DNA of 64,000 nt, taken from assembly GCF_003933235.1 (NCBI RefSeq), contig NZ_RWJI01000001.1, positions 874,001 to 938,000 of the forward strand, in the 5' to 3' direction. The first letter of the stretch is position 1. Every line of letters begins with the position of its first letter. Below, one piece after another: positions 54,956 to 64,000 of the stretch. Both the position numbers and the translations under genes were made by a program. The stretch comes from Sphingorhabdus wooponensis. GTDB lineage: Bacteria; Pseudomonadota; Alphaproteobacteria; Sphingomonadales; Sphingomonadaceae. The notes under the pieces were generated by a model. That model searched no databases, had not been told where the DNA came from, and saw only the letters and a list, made by a program, of their open reading frames with translations.

Positions 54956-55714
54956 TTACTCTTTTGCTTTGGCTTGTTGCCAAAGTTCTTCTTTTTCATC
55001 GAGTGACAAGCCAACAAAAGCGTCTCCGGCTGACACTTCCATATCGCGAAACCGTCGTTCGAATTTTGCACTCGCTTGCTTCAATGCTAGCTCTGCGTCC
55101 ACTTTATGAAAGCGGGCGAAATTGACGACAGCGAATAGCAAGTCACCGATTTCTTCGGCCACATGCTCAGGTGTATTTGCTTCGCTAACTTCATCTAATT
55201 CTTCAACAATTTTGTCGCGCGCGCCGGACTGATCAGGCCAATCAAAACCCGTGCGCGCCGCCCGCTTTTGAATTTTTTGGGCGCGTAATAACGCAGGAAG
55301 GGCAAGGGCTACACCGGCCAGCGCGCTATTGTCTTCATATCCGCTACGCTCGGCGGCCTTTATGGTTTCCCAATTGTCAGGAACTTCATGGCTTTCGGCG
55401 GTAACATCACCAAACACATGCGGATGGCGGCGCACCATTTTGTCGCAAATGCCATTCACGACGTCCTGAATATCGAAAATACCTAATTCGCTTGCCATCT
55501 GGCTATGAAATACAACTTGAAGGAGTAGATCACCCAGCTCGTCTTTTAGTGCATCTAGATCGTTGCGCTCGATTGCGTCGGCAACCTCATAGGCTTCTTC
55601 AATGGTGTAAGGCGCAATTGACGCGAAGTTTTGCTCTAAATCCCATGGACAGCCAGTGTCACGATCACGCAGCCGCGTCATAATGTCCGTTAGAGGGGTA
55701 ATATCTGCGCGCAT
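54956..55714 (-). CDS. mazG: Nucleoside triphosphate pyrophosphohydrolase MazG
   Basis: A 252-residue all-helical NTP pyrophosphohydrolase with two MazG domains. The metal motif of the first is EEAYEVADAIE...DELGDLLLQVV and of the second VEELDEVSEAN...EEIGDLLFAVVN. It removes aberrant or excess dNTP/NTP. A strongly AT-rich stretch (55735-55770) upstream probably holds its promoter. Confidence 0.94.
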   Translation of the reverse strand: MRADITPLTDIMTRLRDRDTGCPWDLEQNFASIAPYTIEEAYEVADAIERNDLDALKDELGDLLLQVVFHSQMASELGIFDIQDVVNGICDKMVRRHPHVFGDVTAESHEVPDNWETIKAAERSGYEDNSALAGVALALPALLRAQKIQKRAARTGFDWPDQSGARDKIVEELDEVSEANTPEHVAEEIGDLLFAVVNFARFHKVDAELALKQASAKFERRFRDMEVSAGDAFVGLSLDEKEELWQQAKAKE

Positions 55715-55806
55715 CAGTTTGCTATCTCAGTTAGTTCGATAATATATATTATGTTAAATAAATGATTATTTCATCTGTGCCTACGCTTTGATTGGCGTAT
55801 TCTTAT

Positions 55807-56403
55807 TCAAGGTTGAAGCACCATCATATTACCTTCCACACGCCAGCTATGCAGACTGTTGAGGAAGTTCATACCCAATAAGTTTACATCACCAAAGCTC
55901 TCCGAAACCACAACGGGATGATTTTCAATTGTGTGCGGCCCTACAACCAAAAGCTCTACATTCGCACGCTTGGCAGCTACACGACCATTTGCGGTGCTCA
56001 GGATGATCGGATAGCCAGTGGCCTCAACGCCTACTTCTTTTGCTGTCGCGGCATTAATCGCGGTCATCGTGGCGCCGCTGTCCACCATGAAGCGAACAGG
56101 CTCGTTATTTATGTCGACTAAGAGCCAGTAATGGCCATCGTCCTGTCGGCGTAACTCTATTTTATCACCGCGAATGCTTTGTCCGGCGGTCCCCGATATA
56201 TCGGCTTTCACGCGTTCCCAAATACCGATAAATTCAAATCGGAAGCTGAATATGGCGAACAAGGCGGCAAATATCGCGATCCAAGCGAGCGCAGCCTTTG
56301 CGACTTCGCCTAAGGATAAGCGCCGCGCTGCCAGCGAGCTGACTAGAAGCAAGATACAAATAATGCCCCAAATCAGCGATGGCCCGTCTTCCATGATGTT
56401 CAT
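55807..56403 (-). CDS. Membrane-anchored retropepsin-like aspartic protease (TIGR02281 type)
   Basis: A 198-residue protein: two N-terminal transmembrane helices (about 8-28 and 36-58), then a clan AA protease fold with the catalytic motif FMVDSGATMTAI and the second hydrophobic-Gly motif NLLGMNFLNSL. These work as dimers in the periplasm; bacterial substrates are mostly unknown. Its start overlaps the tatD stop by four bases (ATGA), so it ends the tmk-holB-metG-tatD run. Confidence 0.88.
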   Translation of the reverse strand: MNIMEDGPSLIWGIICILLLVSSLAARRLSLGEVAKAALAWIAIFAALFAIFSFRFEFIGIWERVKADISGTAGQSIRGDKIELRRQDDGHYWLLVDINNEPVRFMVDSGATMTAINAATAKEVGVEATGYPIILSTANGRVAAKRANVELLVVGPHTIENHPVVVSESFGDVNLLGMNFLNSLHSWRVEGNMMVLQP

Positions 56404-57176
56404 CGCCGTGCTTTCGTGAACAGGTCGTAGAAATTGTCTGAAGTTTGCTCAGCCAGCGTTTCAGGCGCAACGTCACGTAACTGCGCAACAAAGCGCGCTG
56501 TATCAGCAACAAAGGCCGGCTCGCCGGTTTTGCCCCGATGCGGGATTGGTGCGAGAAATGGGGCATCGGTTTCCACCAGCAATCGATCTGCGGGCAACCA
56601 TTTCGCCACATCCTGAAGGTCTTGGGCGTTTTTAAACGTCACGATGCCGGAGAGCGAGATATACAAGCCTAAATCCAAGGCAATGCGCGCAAATTCGGCG
56701 CTGGCAGTGAAACAATGAATAACCCCAGTGAACGCCCCTTCCCGCATTTCTTCGGTCAGAATAGCAGCGGTGTCTGCCTCCGCATCGCGGGTGTGAATTA
56801 TGATAGCCAGGCCCGTTTGCCGCGACGCTTTGATATGCTCGCGAAAGCCTGTGCATTGTTGTGCTCGGTCGCTTTTGTCATAATAATAATCGAGGCCCGT
56901 CTCGCCTATAGCGACAACACGCGGATGGGCGGACTTAGCAACAAGTTTCGCGCAGTCCATGCCGACATGCTGATCGGCTTCATGCGGGTGAATACCGACT
57001 GATGCCCAAACATCACTCTCTTGTTCGGCAAGGCCAATGACTTCATCCCACTCGCGCTCACGCGTTGAAATATTGAGCATCGCCGACACCCCACTGTCCC
57101 GTGCGCGCGCAAGTATTTCGGCCTGTTGTTCAACCAAGCCCTTATAATTGAGGTGACAGTGGGAATCGACGAACAT
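56400..57176 (-). CDS. tatD: TatD-family metal-dependent DNase
   Basis: A 258-residue TIM-barrel hydrolase: DSHCHLNY at the N-terminus (His-x-His), GETGLDYYY, HTRDAEADT, GVIHCFTAS and LVETDAPFLAP. I used the ATG overlapping the metG stop (TGATG); the longer frame upstream is antisense-like metG sequence. TatD proteins are 3'-5' exonucleases that act on damaged DNA. Confidence 0.93.
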   Translation of the reverse strand: MFVDSHCHLNYKGLVEQQAEILARARDSGVSAMLNISTREREWDEVIGLAEQESDVWASVGIHPHEADQHVGMDCAKLVAKSAHPRVVAIGETGLDYYYDKSDRAQQCTGFREHIKASRQTGLAIIIHTRDAEADTAAILTEEMREGAFTGVIHCFTASAEFARIALDLGLYISLSGIVTFKNAQDLQDVAKWLPADRLLVETDAPFLAPIPHRGKTGEPAFVADTARFVAQLRDVAPETLAEQTSDNFYDLFTKARR

Positions 57177-58744
57177 CAGGCGGGAGCCCCCTCCTCCGCC
57201 GGCAATTCTAGCCGCGGAAACAGCCCCTGAGGCTGAGCAATTTGGAAACCGCCTTCGGCCAAGGGCGAATACCAATGCGATCCGGCGCGCGCATAATTGC
57301 GAACATCATCGGGCACACCCATTTGATCAAGCAGCCTAGTGGCCGAACCGGGAATGAACGGCTGCACGGCTATGGCCAATTGTGCGATGCAAATGAACAA
57401 CGTCGCCAATACCGTTTCCATGCGCTCGGGATCGGTTTTCTTTAGCGCCCATGGTGCTTGCACGTCGACATAGGCATTACATGCAAACACGGCCTGCATC
57501 CAAACTTCTAAAGCTTGCGACATAGCGAGTTCTTCAAAATGAGCCGGAATTTGTGTCGAAACAGCGTTGCCAACCAATTCCAATAAGGCTTCGTCATCAG
57601 TATGATGGCCATGGATCGCAGGAAGAAAACCTTCGCAGTTTTTGAAAATCAGCGACAATGTCCGCTGGGCAAGATTGCCAAAGCTGTTCGCCAAATCAGC
57701 ATTTACGCGCGTGACAATGGCTTCTGGGCTATAGCTACCATCCTGACCAAAGCTGACTTCGCGCAATAGGAAATAGCGTAAGGCATCGACGCCAAACAAC
57801 TCAGCGAGCTCCATTGGGTCGACAACATTGCCCAAAGATTTCGACATTTTCTCGCCGCGCGACAACAGAAATCCGTGACCGAAAACCATTTTTGGCAAGG
57901 GCAGGCCCGCCGACATCAGGAATGCGGGCCAATATACGGTGTGAAACCGGACAATGTCTTTGCCGATGATATGGACGCTAGCTGGCCAAAATTTACGCCA
58001 CTCTTCGGTGTCATCGGGAAAACCAATGGCGGAGATATAGGTGGTTAGCGCATCGAGCCAGACATACATGACATGGTTCTCGCTGCCCGGAACCTTAACA
58101 CCCCAGTCAAAGCTGGTGCGCGATACCGATAAGTCCTTTAACCCGCCTTCGACAAATTTGACGGTCTCATTTTTGCGGCTGTCTGGTCGAATGAATTCTG
58201 GGTTCGCAGCGTAATAGTCCAACAGAGGCTTTTCATATTTGGAGAGCCGGAAAAACCAGCTTTCCTCAACGGTCCATTCAACAGGCGTGCCTTGGGGTGA
58301 AAGCTTCTGGCCCCCTTCCCCTTCGGTGAGCTCGGCTTCATCATAATATGCTTCATCGCGGACTGAGTACCAACCCTCATAACGATCCAGGTAGAGATCG
58401 CCGTTTGCCTCCAGCCTTTTCCAAATTGCCTGGCTTGCTTTGTGATGATTATCCGCTGTCGTACGACAAAAATGATCAACAGAAATATCAAGTGTTGCAC
58501 ACATCTGCTTAAAATAGGATGACATTTCATCCGCAAGATCACGCGTTGCCTTGCCCAATCCGCGTGCCGTCTGGTCCATTTTTAGGCCATGTTCGTCCGT
58601 GCCCGTAACGAAACAGACCTCGCGGCCATTTAGCCGCTGAAAACGGGCAATCGCGTCGGTGGCAATCGCCTCATATGCGTGGCCGATATGCGGCTTTCCA
58701 TTGGGATAAGCGATTGCAGTAGTGATGTAGAAAGGTTCGGACAT
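57176..58744 (-). CDS. metG: Methionyl-tRNA synthetase
   Basis: A 522-residue class I synthetase: HIGH motif as PHIGHAYEA, KMSKS as GEKMSKSLGN, and the anticodon domain at the C-terminus. The connective insert has no CxxC zinc pairs (YYDEAELTEGEGG instead), as in the zinc-free short MetRS type of Alphaproteobacteria. There is no C-terminal tRNA-binding extension. It charges tRNA-Met. Confidence 0.96.
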   Translation of the reverse strand: MSEPFYITTAIAYPNGKPHIGHAYEAIATDAIARFQRLNGREVCFVTGTDEHGLKMDQTARGLGKATRDLADEMSSYFKQMCATLDISVDHFCRTTADNHHKASQAIWKRLEANGDLYLDRYEGWYSVRDEAYYDEAELTEGEGGQKLSPQGTPVEWTVEESWFFRLSKYEKPLLDYYAANPEFIRPDSRKNETVKFVEGGLKDLSVSRTSFDWGVKVPGSENHVMYVWLDALTTYISAIGFPDDTEEWRKFWPASVHIIGKDIVRFHTVYWPAFLMSAGLPLPKMVFGHGFLLSRGEKMSKSLGNVVDPMELAELFGVDALRYFLLREVSFGQDGSYSPEAIVTRVNADLANSFGNLAQRTLSLIFKNCEGFLPAIHGHHTDDEALLELVGNAVSTQIPAHFEELAMSQALEVWMQAVFACNAYVDVQAPWALKKTDPERMETVLATLFICIAQLAIAVQPFIPGSATRLLDQMGVPDDVRNYARAGSHWYSPLAEGGFQIAQPQGLFPRLELPAEEGAPA

Positions 58745-58762
58745 GGATACTCTTCAAATTGG

Positions 58763-59728
58763 CTATGGGCGCGCTGTATGCGTTTGAATTGATGCCAGCA
58801 AGCTTCCCATTTGGAAGACGACGCTTTGTTTATCTAAACTTAAGGCGATGGCGCGCGCGGCAAGCCCGCTTGCAGCTTCCCAAGCAGCGACACCGTTGCT
58901 CGTCTGCGTGGCATCCAACTTCCGCGTATATTCTGCGATTAAGGACGGTGCACGGCGCAAGAAAGCCTCATAACGCGGTTGCGCAGCCTTTAATGCCAAT
59001 TTGTCGGCTAAGTTGCTACGCAATGCATTGTCGCGGTCGCCCGTACGCACAATCGCCATCATGGCGTCTTCAATTTCCTTGAGGTCAAGGCCAAGAAAAT
59101 CAAGTGCCTGCCCCGGTGTCCCGTTGCCCAAGCGGATAAGTGCTTGCATTTGATCCGCACTGACCTCTGGTGCTGCGCGCTGCAATATATGGGCCATGTC
59201 GGCGTCATCCAATGCCTCAAACCGCAGAATCTGACAGCGCGAACGAATGGTCGGTAGCAACCGATCACTGGCATGGCTGATGAGAAAGAAGAATGTACCA
59301 ACCGGCGGCTCTTCCAACGACTTGAGCAAGGCGTTGGCCCCGCCGCGTTCCAAGTCGTCCGCAGAGTCGATGATGATCGCGCGCCGATTGCTTAAACCCG
59401 GGCGGGTGGTCAGCGATTGCTGAAGCCCACGAATTTGATCGACGGTAATGCTGCGTTTGAATTCGGTGGCGTCATCGATGACTTCATCTTCCTTCAACGG
59501 CTCTTTCGGTAGCCGCTTCACCGATAAGATATCGGGATGCGACCCGCGCGCAATCATGCTCGCATATGCATTTTCTGGATCAACCAGCATGGCCGCCGCC
59601 CGCAAGGCAAAGGCAGATTTCCCGATTCCCCTCGGCCCAGACAATATCCAGCCATGGTGGATTTTTCCGCTATCACACGCAGTCGCGAACTGCCGCCAAG
59701 CCTTATCATGTCCGACATAATCGTTCAT
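58763..59728 (-). CDS. holB: DNA polymerase III delta' subunit
   Basis: A 321-residue clamp-loader subunit: an AAA+ fold with a P-loop ILSGPRGIGKSAFA, IIDSADDLERGGANALLKSLEEPP and a sensor region ATRSRC-like in PTIRSRCQILRF. It overlaps tmk by four bases and is followed by metG after 18 bases. It helps load the beta clamp at replication forks. Confidence 0.92.
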   Translation of the reverse strand: MNDYVGHDKAWRQFATACDSGKIHHGWILSGPRGIGKSAFALRAAAMLVDPENAYASMIARGSHPDILSVKRLPKEPLKEDEVIDDATEFKRSITVDQIRGLQQSLTTRPGLSNRRAIIIDSADDLERGGANALLKSLEEPPVGTFFFLISHASDRLLPTIRSRCQILRFEALDDADMAHILQRAAPEVSADQMQALIRLGNGTPGQALDFLGLDLKEIEDAMMAIVRTGDRDNALRSNLADKLALKAAQPRYEAFLRRAPSLIAEYTRKLDATQTSNGVAAWEAASGLAARAIALSLDKQSVVFQMGSLLASIQTHTARP

Positions 59729-60372
59729 GCAGGTTCCAACAGATCGCTAATTTCGGTTAGTAACCGCGCCGTTACCGCATCTGCCGTACCCGACGCATCG
59801 ACAAGGCGCACGCGCGGTTCTCGTTCGGCAAAGCTTACAAAAGCCATATCGACGTCCGAATGGAAAATCTCTGTGCGGCCCTGAATACGGTCAGGCTGGT
59901 TCTGGTCGCGTGCCGCCGCGCGGCTTACGGCTTCCTTGGTGTCCAACCTTAAAATTAAGGTCCGGTCGGGTAACATCCCCCGGCTGCCGATCTGATGCAA
60001 TGTCATGATATCGTTATCGGATAGGCCAGACCCCCCACCTTGATAGGCGCGACTACTGTCGATAAACCGGTCTGAAATTACCCACTTTCCGCTGGCCAAG
60101 GCTGGTTCGATGAGCCGTTCAACATGGTCGCTACGCGCGGCCGCAAACAGCAAAGCCTCAGCGCGCGGCATCCACCGTTCTGCGCTTCCACCAAGCACCA
60201 ACTGCCTAATGGTTTCTGCGCCCTCGGTGCCACCGGGTTCCCGCGTTAATAATACTTCAAATCCCTTTTGTGTAATGAATGCAGCGAGTGCCGCAATTTG
60301 CGTCGACTTGCCAACCCCCTCGCCGCCTTCAATGGATATAAAACGGCCGCGCACGGTCACAGGCGCACCCAT
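59725..60372 (-). CDS. tmk: Thymidylate kinase
   Basis: A 215-residue kinase: P-loop SIEGGEGVGKSTQ, LTREPGGTEGAETIRQL, the DRF motif ISDRFIDSSRAYQG and the lid RAAARDQNQPDRI. It phosphorylates dTMP to dTDP. It heads the tmk-holB-metG-tatD operon. The 141 bases upstream, before the lytic transglycosylase end, should hold the promoter. Confidence 0.94.
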   Translation of the reverse strand: MGAPVTVRGRFISIEGGEGVGKSTQIAALAAFITQKGFEVLLTREPGGTEGAETIRQLVLGGSAERWMPRAEALLFAAARSDHVERLIEPALASGKWVISDRFIDSSRAYQGGGSGLSDNDIMTLHQIGSRGMLPDRTLILRLDTKEAVSRAAARDQNQPDRIQGRTEIFHSDVDMAFVSFAEREPRVRLVDASGTADAVTARLLTEISDLLEPA

Positions 60373-60513
60373 ATTGGTTGGATAATCGCAGTATCAGGCA
60401 TAAAATATCTGTTCCGTCGTCACATAACGCGAATGGCAAGGCCATTTGCTCTCGCCATCCGATAGGCGAATTCAATAGCCGCGTATAGCGGCCCGCAGGC
60501 GCCATTCCAAAAC

Positions 60514-61584
60514 CTAATTGCTTATTTCATCCGCTAACAATCCGACCGAAAGAGCGTAGAAATTCGAACAGTTATAATCAAGTATCACCCGGTAATTCCC
60601 GCCGAGAAGATAGGCCGTGTTTCCAGCGCCATCAGGCTCAATCAAGGTCGCCATCATATTGTCATTTGGCCAAAATCCCCGCTGCGGCGATATTCCCAAT
60701 TGCCGCCATTCGGCGATTGTGCGCCATTGGCTGTGCCGCGCATAAACGCGTGGGCATCTTGGCGATGTCATCCGCGACCTTATGATGCCACGATTAAATG
60801 TCTCAGGCACATTGACGGCAAATCCCCAATCTTCGCCACGTCGCCACCCGGCATTGACGAAATAATTGGCGATGGAGGTCATGGCGTCCACTTCGCTGCG
60901 CCAAATATCGGCATAGCCATCACCATCGCCATCACGGGCAAGCCGCAAATATACCGAAGGCAAAAATTGTGGTTTACCAAGTGCCCCTGCCCAGCTTCCG
61001 GTGATGGCATATTGCGGAACGCCTTTGTCGATCATTTTGAGCGCGGCGATCAACTCACCTTCAAACAAGGCGCGGCGGCGTCCTTCATAAGCCAAAGAGG
61101 CCAAGGCTTCAGGGGCGTTGAAATTGCCCATGACGGATCCATAATTGGTTTCGTGCCCGTAAATGGCAATCATGATTTCTTCAGGTACGCCCGTCTCATC
61201 CTCGATCCGCTTAAGTAACGGGCGAAGCTCCGTATATTTGGCCCGGCCACGACTGATACGCGATGCGTCTACATGACGAGCTTTATATGGCGCGAAATTG
61301 GGCACTGGCGCGCTAGACGGACCTTCTGGTTGCCGCCGGTCAAGCATAACTACGCGGTCATTATAACTTATCGACGGCAGCACGCGGTCGAGCGTAGCTG
61401 GTGTCACGCCTTCTTGCAGCGCACGTTGCCGCACTTGTGCCAAATAGGAGCGGAAACCGCTTTCTTGCGCGGCAGAATTTTCCGTAGCGCCTGTTCCAAC
61501 ATCCTGTGCCATGCACGTCGCGCCCAGTACTGAAGCACTTACGCAAAAGGCCATCGTCATCACAATTTTTCGGTAAATGCGCAC
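60514..61584 (-). CDS. Lytic murein transglycosylase (MltB family)
   Basis: A 356-residue periplasmic enzyme: signal peptide ending ATCMAQ, then the SLT/MltB fold with the catalytic Glu in IAIYGHETNYGS, GAIGKPQF-like GALGKPQFLPS, and DGDGYADIW. It cuts peptidoglycan between MurNAc and GlcNAc to form 1,6-anhydro ends. There is no lipobox (the Cys in ATCMAQ is followed by a normal cleavage site), so it is likely soluble. A C-terminal peptidoglycan-binding domain is not evident. Confidence 0.9.
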   Translation of the reverse strand: MRIYRKIVMTMAFCVSASVLGATCMAQDVGTGATENSAAQESGFRSYLAQVRQRALQEGVTPATLDRVLPSISYNDRVVMLDRRQPEGPSSAPVPNFAPYKARHVDASRISRGRAKYTELRPLLKRIEDETGVPEEIMIAIYGHETNYGSVMGNFNAPEALASLAYEGRRRALFEGELIAALKMIDKGVPQYAITGSWAGALGKPQFLPSVYLRLARDGDGDGYADIWRSEVDAMTSIANYFVNAGWRRGEDWGFAVNVPETFNRGIIRSRMTSPRCPRVYARHSQWRTIAEWRQLGISPQRGFWPNDNMMATLIEPDGAGNTAYLLGGNYRVILDYNCSNFYALSVGLLADEISN

Positions 61585-61746
61585 ACGGTTCCCTTATGTT
61601 TGATTGAGACATTGTGCCACAAGCGACCACAACTGTGAATTGTTTTGGTCCCGAAAGGAAAGCATTTCATCGCTCGCTTTGGTGCAGTCGCATATCATCT
61701 ACGCTTGCCATCGCAAAGCGCACTGGCTAGGGGACGCTTCGTAAGC

Positions 61747-61836
61747 GGACAGGTGGCCGAGTGGTTTAAGGCAACGGTCTTGAAAACCGTCGTGGGTGGA
61801 AGCTCACCGTGGGTTCGAATCCCACCCTGTCCGCCA
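61747..61836 (+). tRNA. tRNA-Ser(TGA)
   Basis: Acceptor GGACAGG pairs with CCTGTCC, with CCA encoded. The anticodon arm ACGGT-CTTGAAA-ACCGT has anticodon TGA at 61781-61783. The long variable arm (CGTGGGTGGAAGCTCACCG region) and T arm GGGTTCGAATCCC are those of a type II serine tRNA. It reads UCA and other UCN codons. Confidence 0.97.
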
Positions 61837-61856
61837 AGTTTTATTCTGCGCGAGAC

Positions 61857-62201
61857 TTATTTCTCCGGTGTTAATTTCGCGCCGCTTTCAACATTCTCGT
61901 TAAAGCTTGTGACAATCGAGTCGACCAGCATTTGGATCTCTTCGGCTGCAAATTTCTCCGCTTCGGCCTGGCTTGAACCATAAGACCGCTCGGACTTCAC
62001 CAATATCGCCTTATAGGCCGCGCGTTCTGTCGGGCATGCCTCATCGGATATTTTGATGAATGCGTTTGGCGCGGATTTTTCGGCGACAGCCACATTGTGG
62101 ACTTCAATCATGCAGTTGTTGAATGCCTTGCGTGCGTTGTCCATGGGATCGCCTTTCATGGCGGCCATGCTGAGCATTGCTGTTGCGATGATAGTGATCA
62201 T
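61857..62201 (-). CDS. Small secreted hypothetical protein
   Basis: A 114-residue protein with a signal-like start (MITIIATAMLSMAAMKG) and a helical body rich in Ala, Glu and Lys. Two cysteines (NNCM and EACP) may form a disulfide. Function unknown. It lies 20 bases from the tRNA-Ser end on the opposite strand. Codon use is like that of its neighbours, so I take it as real. Confidence 0.65.
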   Translation of the reverse strand: MITIIATAMLSMAAMKGDPMDNARKAFNNCMIEVHNVAVAEKSAPNAFIKISDEACPTERAAYKAILVKSERSYGSSQAEAEKFAAEEIQMLVDSIVTSFNENVESGAKLTPEK

Positions 62202-62313
62202 GTTTCAATATCCCTCATGTTCATTCCCGGACGGTTCTGCGGCCGCTCATACTGCAGTTTACACAAGCGTCATGGCGCAATCAATGCGCTATAACAGATT
62301 GATCTAGGCGCGT

Positions 62314-63618
62314 TCACCGAACGATTTTGCCGCCCTTTACAACGGCATCTACAGACTCCAACTCCCGCACGTTAGCTAAAGGATCGCCATCGACAGCGAT
62401 GATATCGGCAAAGCGACCAACCGCGATCGCGCCAACATCCTTTTCGCGGCCAAGCGCTTGGGCGGCGTTGCGCGTTGCGGCTTGAATAGCCTCAATCGGT
62501 GTCATGCCATATTCAACCATGACCTTGAACTGACCGCCCACAAGACCGTGCGGCATCACGCCCGCATCCGAGGCAAAAACCATCTTCACGCCAGCTTTAT
62601 GCGCTTTGCGGAAATTGTCGCGCTGGATCTGCGCTACTTCGCGGTCCTTGCGCAGGTTGTCCTCCAATACGCCGTTTTTCGCGCCCTCGGACTGCGTATA
62701 GTCGGTGTTGAAGATGTCCATCGAGAACCATACGGGCCGTGCGCGCGCGGCGGCAAGCTTTATGCCCTCATCGTCGACAAGGCTTGCATGTTCAATCGTG
62801 TCGATGCCCGCTTTGATTGCTGCCTTTATGCCGTCACCGCCATGGGCATGGGCCGCAACGCGCAGACCCCATTGGTGCGCCTCTTCGGCTATCACACGTA
62901 ACTCGCGTTCGGAAAGTTGCTGCTGACCCGGCTCGGTATTGCGCGAAAACACGCCGCCCGTGGCGCAGACCTTGATGACTTCAGCGCCATATTTACGCTG
63001 GCGCCGGACTTCGTAACGCAATTCGTCCTCGCTATCGGCAATGCCTTCTTCCTTGGACGTCCCTTCAAGACTGGGCGGAAGGAATGTCGAGTCACAATGC
63101 CCGCCAGTTGCGCCGATGGAATAGCCAGCCGGCACGATACGCGGACCTATGGCATAGCCGTTTTCAATCGCCTGCTTCAGGCCGATGTCATTCCGGTTTT
63201 CCGCCCCGACATTGCGCACAGTCGTAAAACCTGCCTTGAGCATGGCCTGCGCGGCACCAACGGCCGACATGCCCCAGAAGCTGTCGGTAAATTCAAGGCC
63301 TCGATAGCCACCAATATCGGCAGGACTGTCAAGATGTACATGCATGTCAATGAGGCCAGGCAAGATGGTTTTGCCGGTCATGTTGATATGCGTGACGTCG
63401 CTACCCCACTTTACGGTGCGGGCATCGGCAATGCTGGTAATCCGGCCATCCGCTCCGACAAAAACAGCTGGAAAATCGACTGTTTTACCGGTCAAAACAT
63501 CGACCATCTTGTCGGCGGTAATCACTGTGGTCTGCGCTTGGGCCGTCGAAGACAAAATAAAGACGCCAGAAAACGCCAAGACCCGCAAATTCTTCAGCAG
63601 ATTCTCACTAAATGACAT
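62314..63618 (-). CDS. Secreted metal-dependent amidohydrolase (imidazolonepropionase/Xaa-Pro dipeptidase-like)
   Basis: A 434-residue amidohydrolase with signal peptide (ends TAQAQ). The metal site is seen as LIDMHVHLDS, the Lys region RKYGAEVIKVCATGG, AAHAHGGDGIKAAIKAG, and the last Asp in FASDAGVMPHG. Related proteins act on cyclic amides, N-acyl amino acids or dipeptides; the substrate is unknown. It stands alone, with 112 bases after and 134 bases before it. Confidence 0.88.
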   Translation of the reverse strand: MSFSENLLKNLRVLAFSGVFILSSTAQAQTTVITADKMVDVLTGKTVDFPAVFVGADGRITSIADARTVKWGSDVTHINMTGKTILPGLIDMHVHLDSPADIGGYRGLEFTDSFWGMSAVGAAQAMLKAGFTTVRNVGAENRNDIGLKQAIENGYAIGPRIVPAGYSIGATGGHCDSTFLPPSLEGTSKEEGIADSEDELRYEVRRQRKYGAEVIKVCATGGVFSRNTEPGQQQLSERELRVIAEEAHQWGLRVAAHAHGGDGIKAAIKAGIDTIEHASLVDDEGIKLAAARARPVWFSMDIFNTDYTQSEGAKNGVLEDNLRKDREVAQIQRDNFRKAHKAGVKMVFASDAGVMPHGLVGGQFKVMVEYGMTPIEAIQAATRNAAQALGREKDVGAIAVGRFADIIAVDGDPLANVRELESVDAVVKGGKIVR

Positions 63619-63752
63619 ACCCGAATTCCCTAGATAATTTTGTTACCGGAAAGATGGCAAAAAATCGAGGTGTAGGACAGCAAAAACATCGCCGACAGAA
63701 TTTTAAGGCTTAAGTCCTAAGCGCCTTTGCGGTGCTGTTCGGTGCGCCCCAT

Positions 63753-64000
63753 TCACATATGCAGCATCTTGCCATAAGCGCCGAGCACGCTCTCGTGCAT
63801 CATCTCGCTTAAGGTTGGGTGCGGGAAAACGGTATGCATGAAATCGGCCTCTACCAACTCGGCGGTTTTGCCGATGGTATAGCCCTGGATCAGCTCGGTG
63901 ACTTCCGCGCCCACCATATGCGCGCCCAGCAATTCGCCGGTCTTCGCATCAAACACAGTTTTGACGAAGCCTTCTGCCTCACCCAAAGCGATTGCCTTGC
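63753..64000 (-). CDS. lpd: Dihydrolipoamide dehydrogenase, C-terminal part (continues off the window)
   Basis: The last 80-odd residues of a pyridine nucleotide-disulfide oxidoreductase: FDAKTGELLGAHMVGAEVTE and HTVFPHPTLSEMMHESVL, in which the His-x4-Glu dyad (HPTLSE) is the catalytic base of lipoamide dehydrogenase. E3 reoxidises lipoamide in 2-oxoacid dehydrogenases. The start lies beyond the right edge. Confidence 0.92.
   Translation of the reverse strand, partial: KAIALGEAEGFVKTVFDAKTGELLGAHMVGAEVTELIQGYTIGKTAELVEADFMHTVFPHPTLSEMMHESVLGAYGKMLHM

Noticed and set aside
63690-63735. Imperfect stem AAGGCGCTTA / TTAAGCCTT after lpd as a terminator
   Set aside because: The stem is broken by a two-base gap and no T run follows on the minus strand.

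Overview
The window reads as the chromosome of a moderate-GC sphingomonad (Alphaproteobacteria, Sphingomonadales; Sphingorhabdus/Sphingopyxis-like). The evidence is the dusB-ntrB-ntrC-ntrY-ntrX-hfq-hflX order, an ispDF fusion, a tandem-domain Hfq as known from Zymomonas, many TonB-dependent receptors, and protein sequences of sphingomonad character. The assignment comes from gene order and sequence character; no database search was possible.

Layout. (1) 1-1420, minus: a second GspE-type ATPase running off the left edge, frame intact but with the Walker A lysine replaced by threonine. (2) 1.8-13.3 kb: an organic-phosphorus locus. A TonB receptor is coupled to an NPP-type phosphodiesterase. A plcP-agt pair (membrane-lipid remodelling under phosphate starvation) sits behind a good PhoB-box candidate. 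Converging on these is a TonB receptor - beta-propeller phytase - PhoX operon. (3) 13.7-19.9 kb: an integrative-element module with a primase/helicase, Cro-like and AlpA-like regulators, unknown ORFs and a P4-type integrase. It ends at a 3' fragment of tRNA-Pro that looks like an attachment site. No second copy of that site and no intact tRNA-Pro were found, so the left end is not defined.

(4) 20.2-36.5 kb: a beta-helix-like lipoprotein and a TonB receptor, followed by a complete type II secretion operon gspC to gspN plus prepilin peptidase gspO. The lipoprotein is a natural candidate for a T2SS substrate. (5) 36.5-64 kb: mostly core genes. These are an M28 peptidase, ettA, an sbtA-sbtB-carbonic anhydrase-flavoprotein operon, lipA, a COQ10/RatA-like gene, pncC, ispDF, the nitrogen-regulation operon with tandem hfq and hflX, mazG, a retropepsin-like protease, the tmk-holB-metG-tatD operon, a lytic transglycosylase, tRNA-Ser(TGA), a secreted amidohydrolase and the end of lpd.

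The first half has a common theme of acquiring phosphorus from outside the cell: receptors, periplasmic or surface phosphatases, lipid substitution and perhaps a phosphate-responsive T2SS. The Pho-box calls are by eye. The strongest is upstream of plcP and a weaker one lies upstream of gspC.
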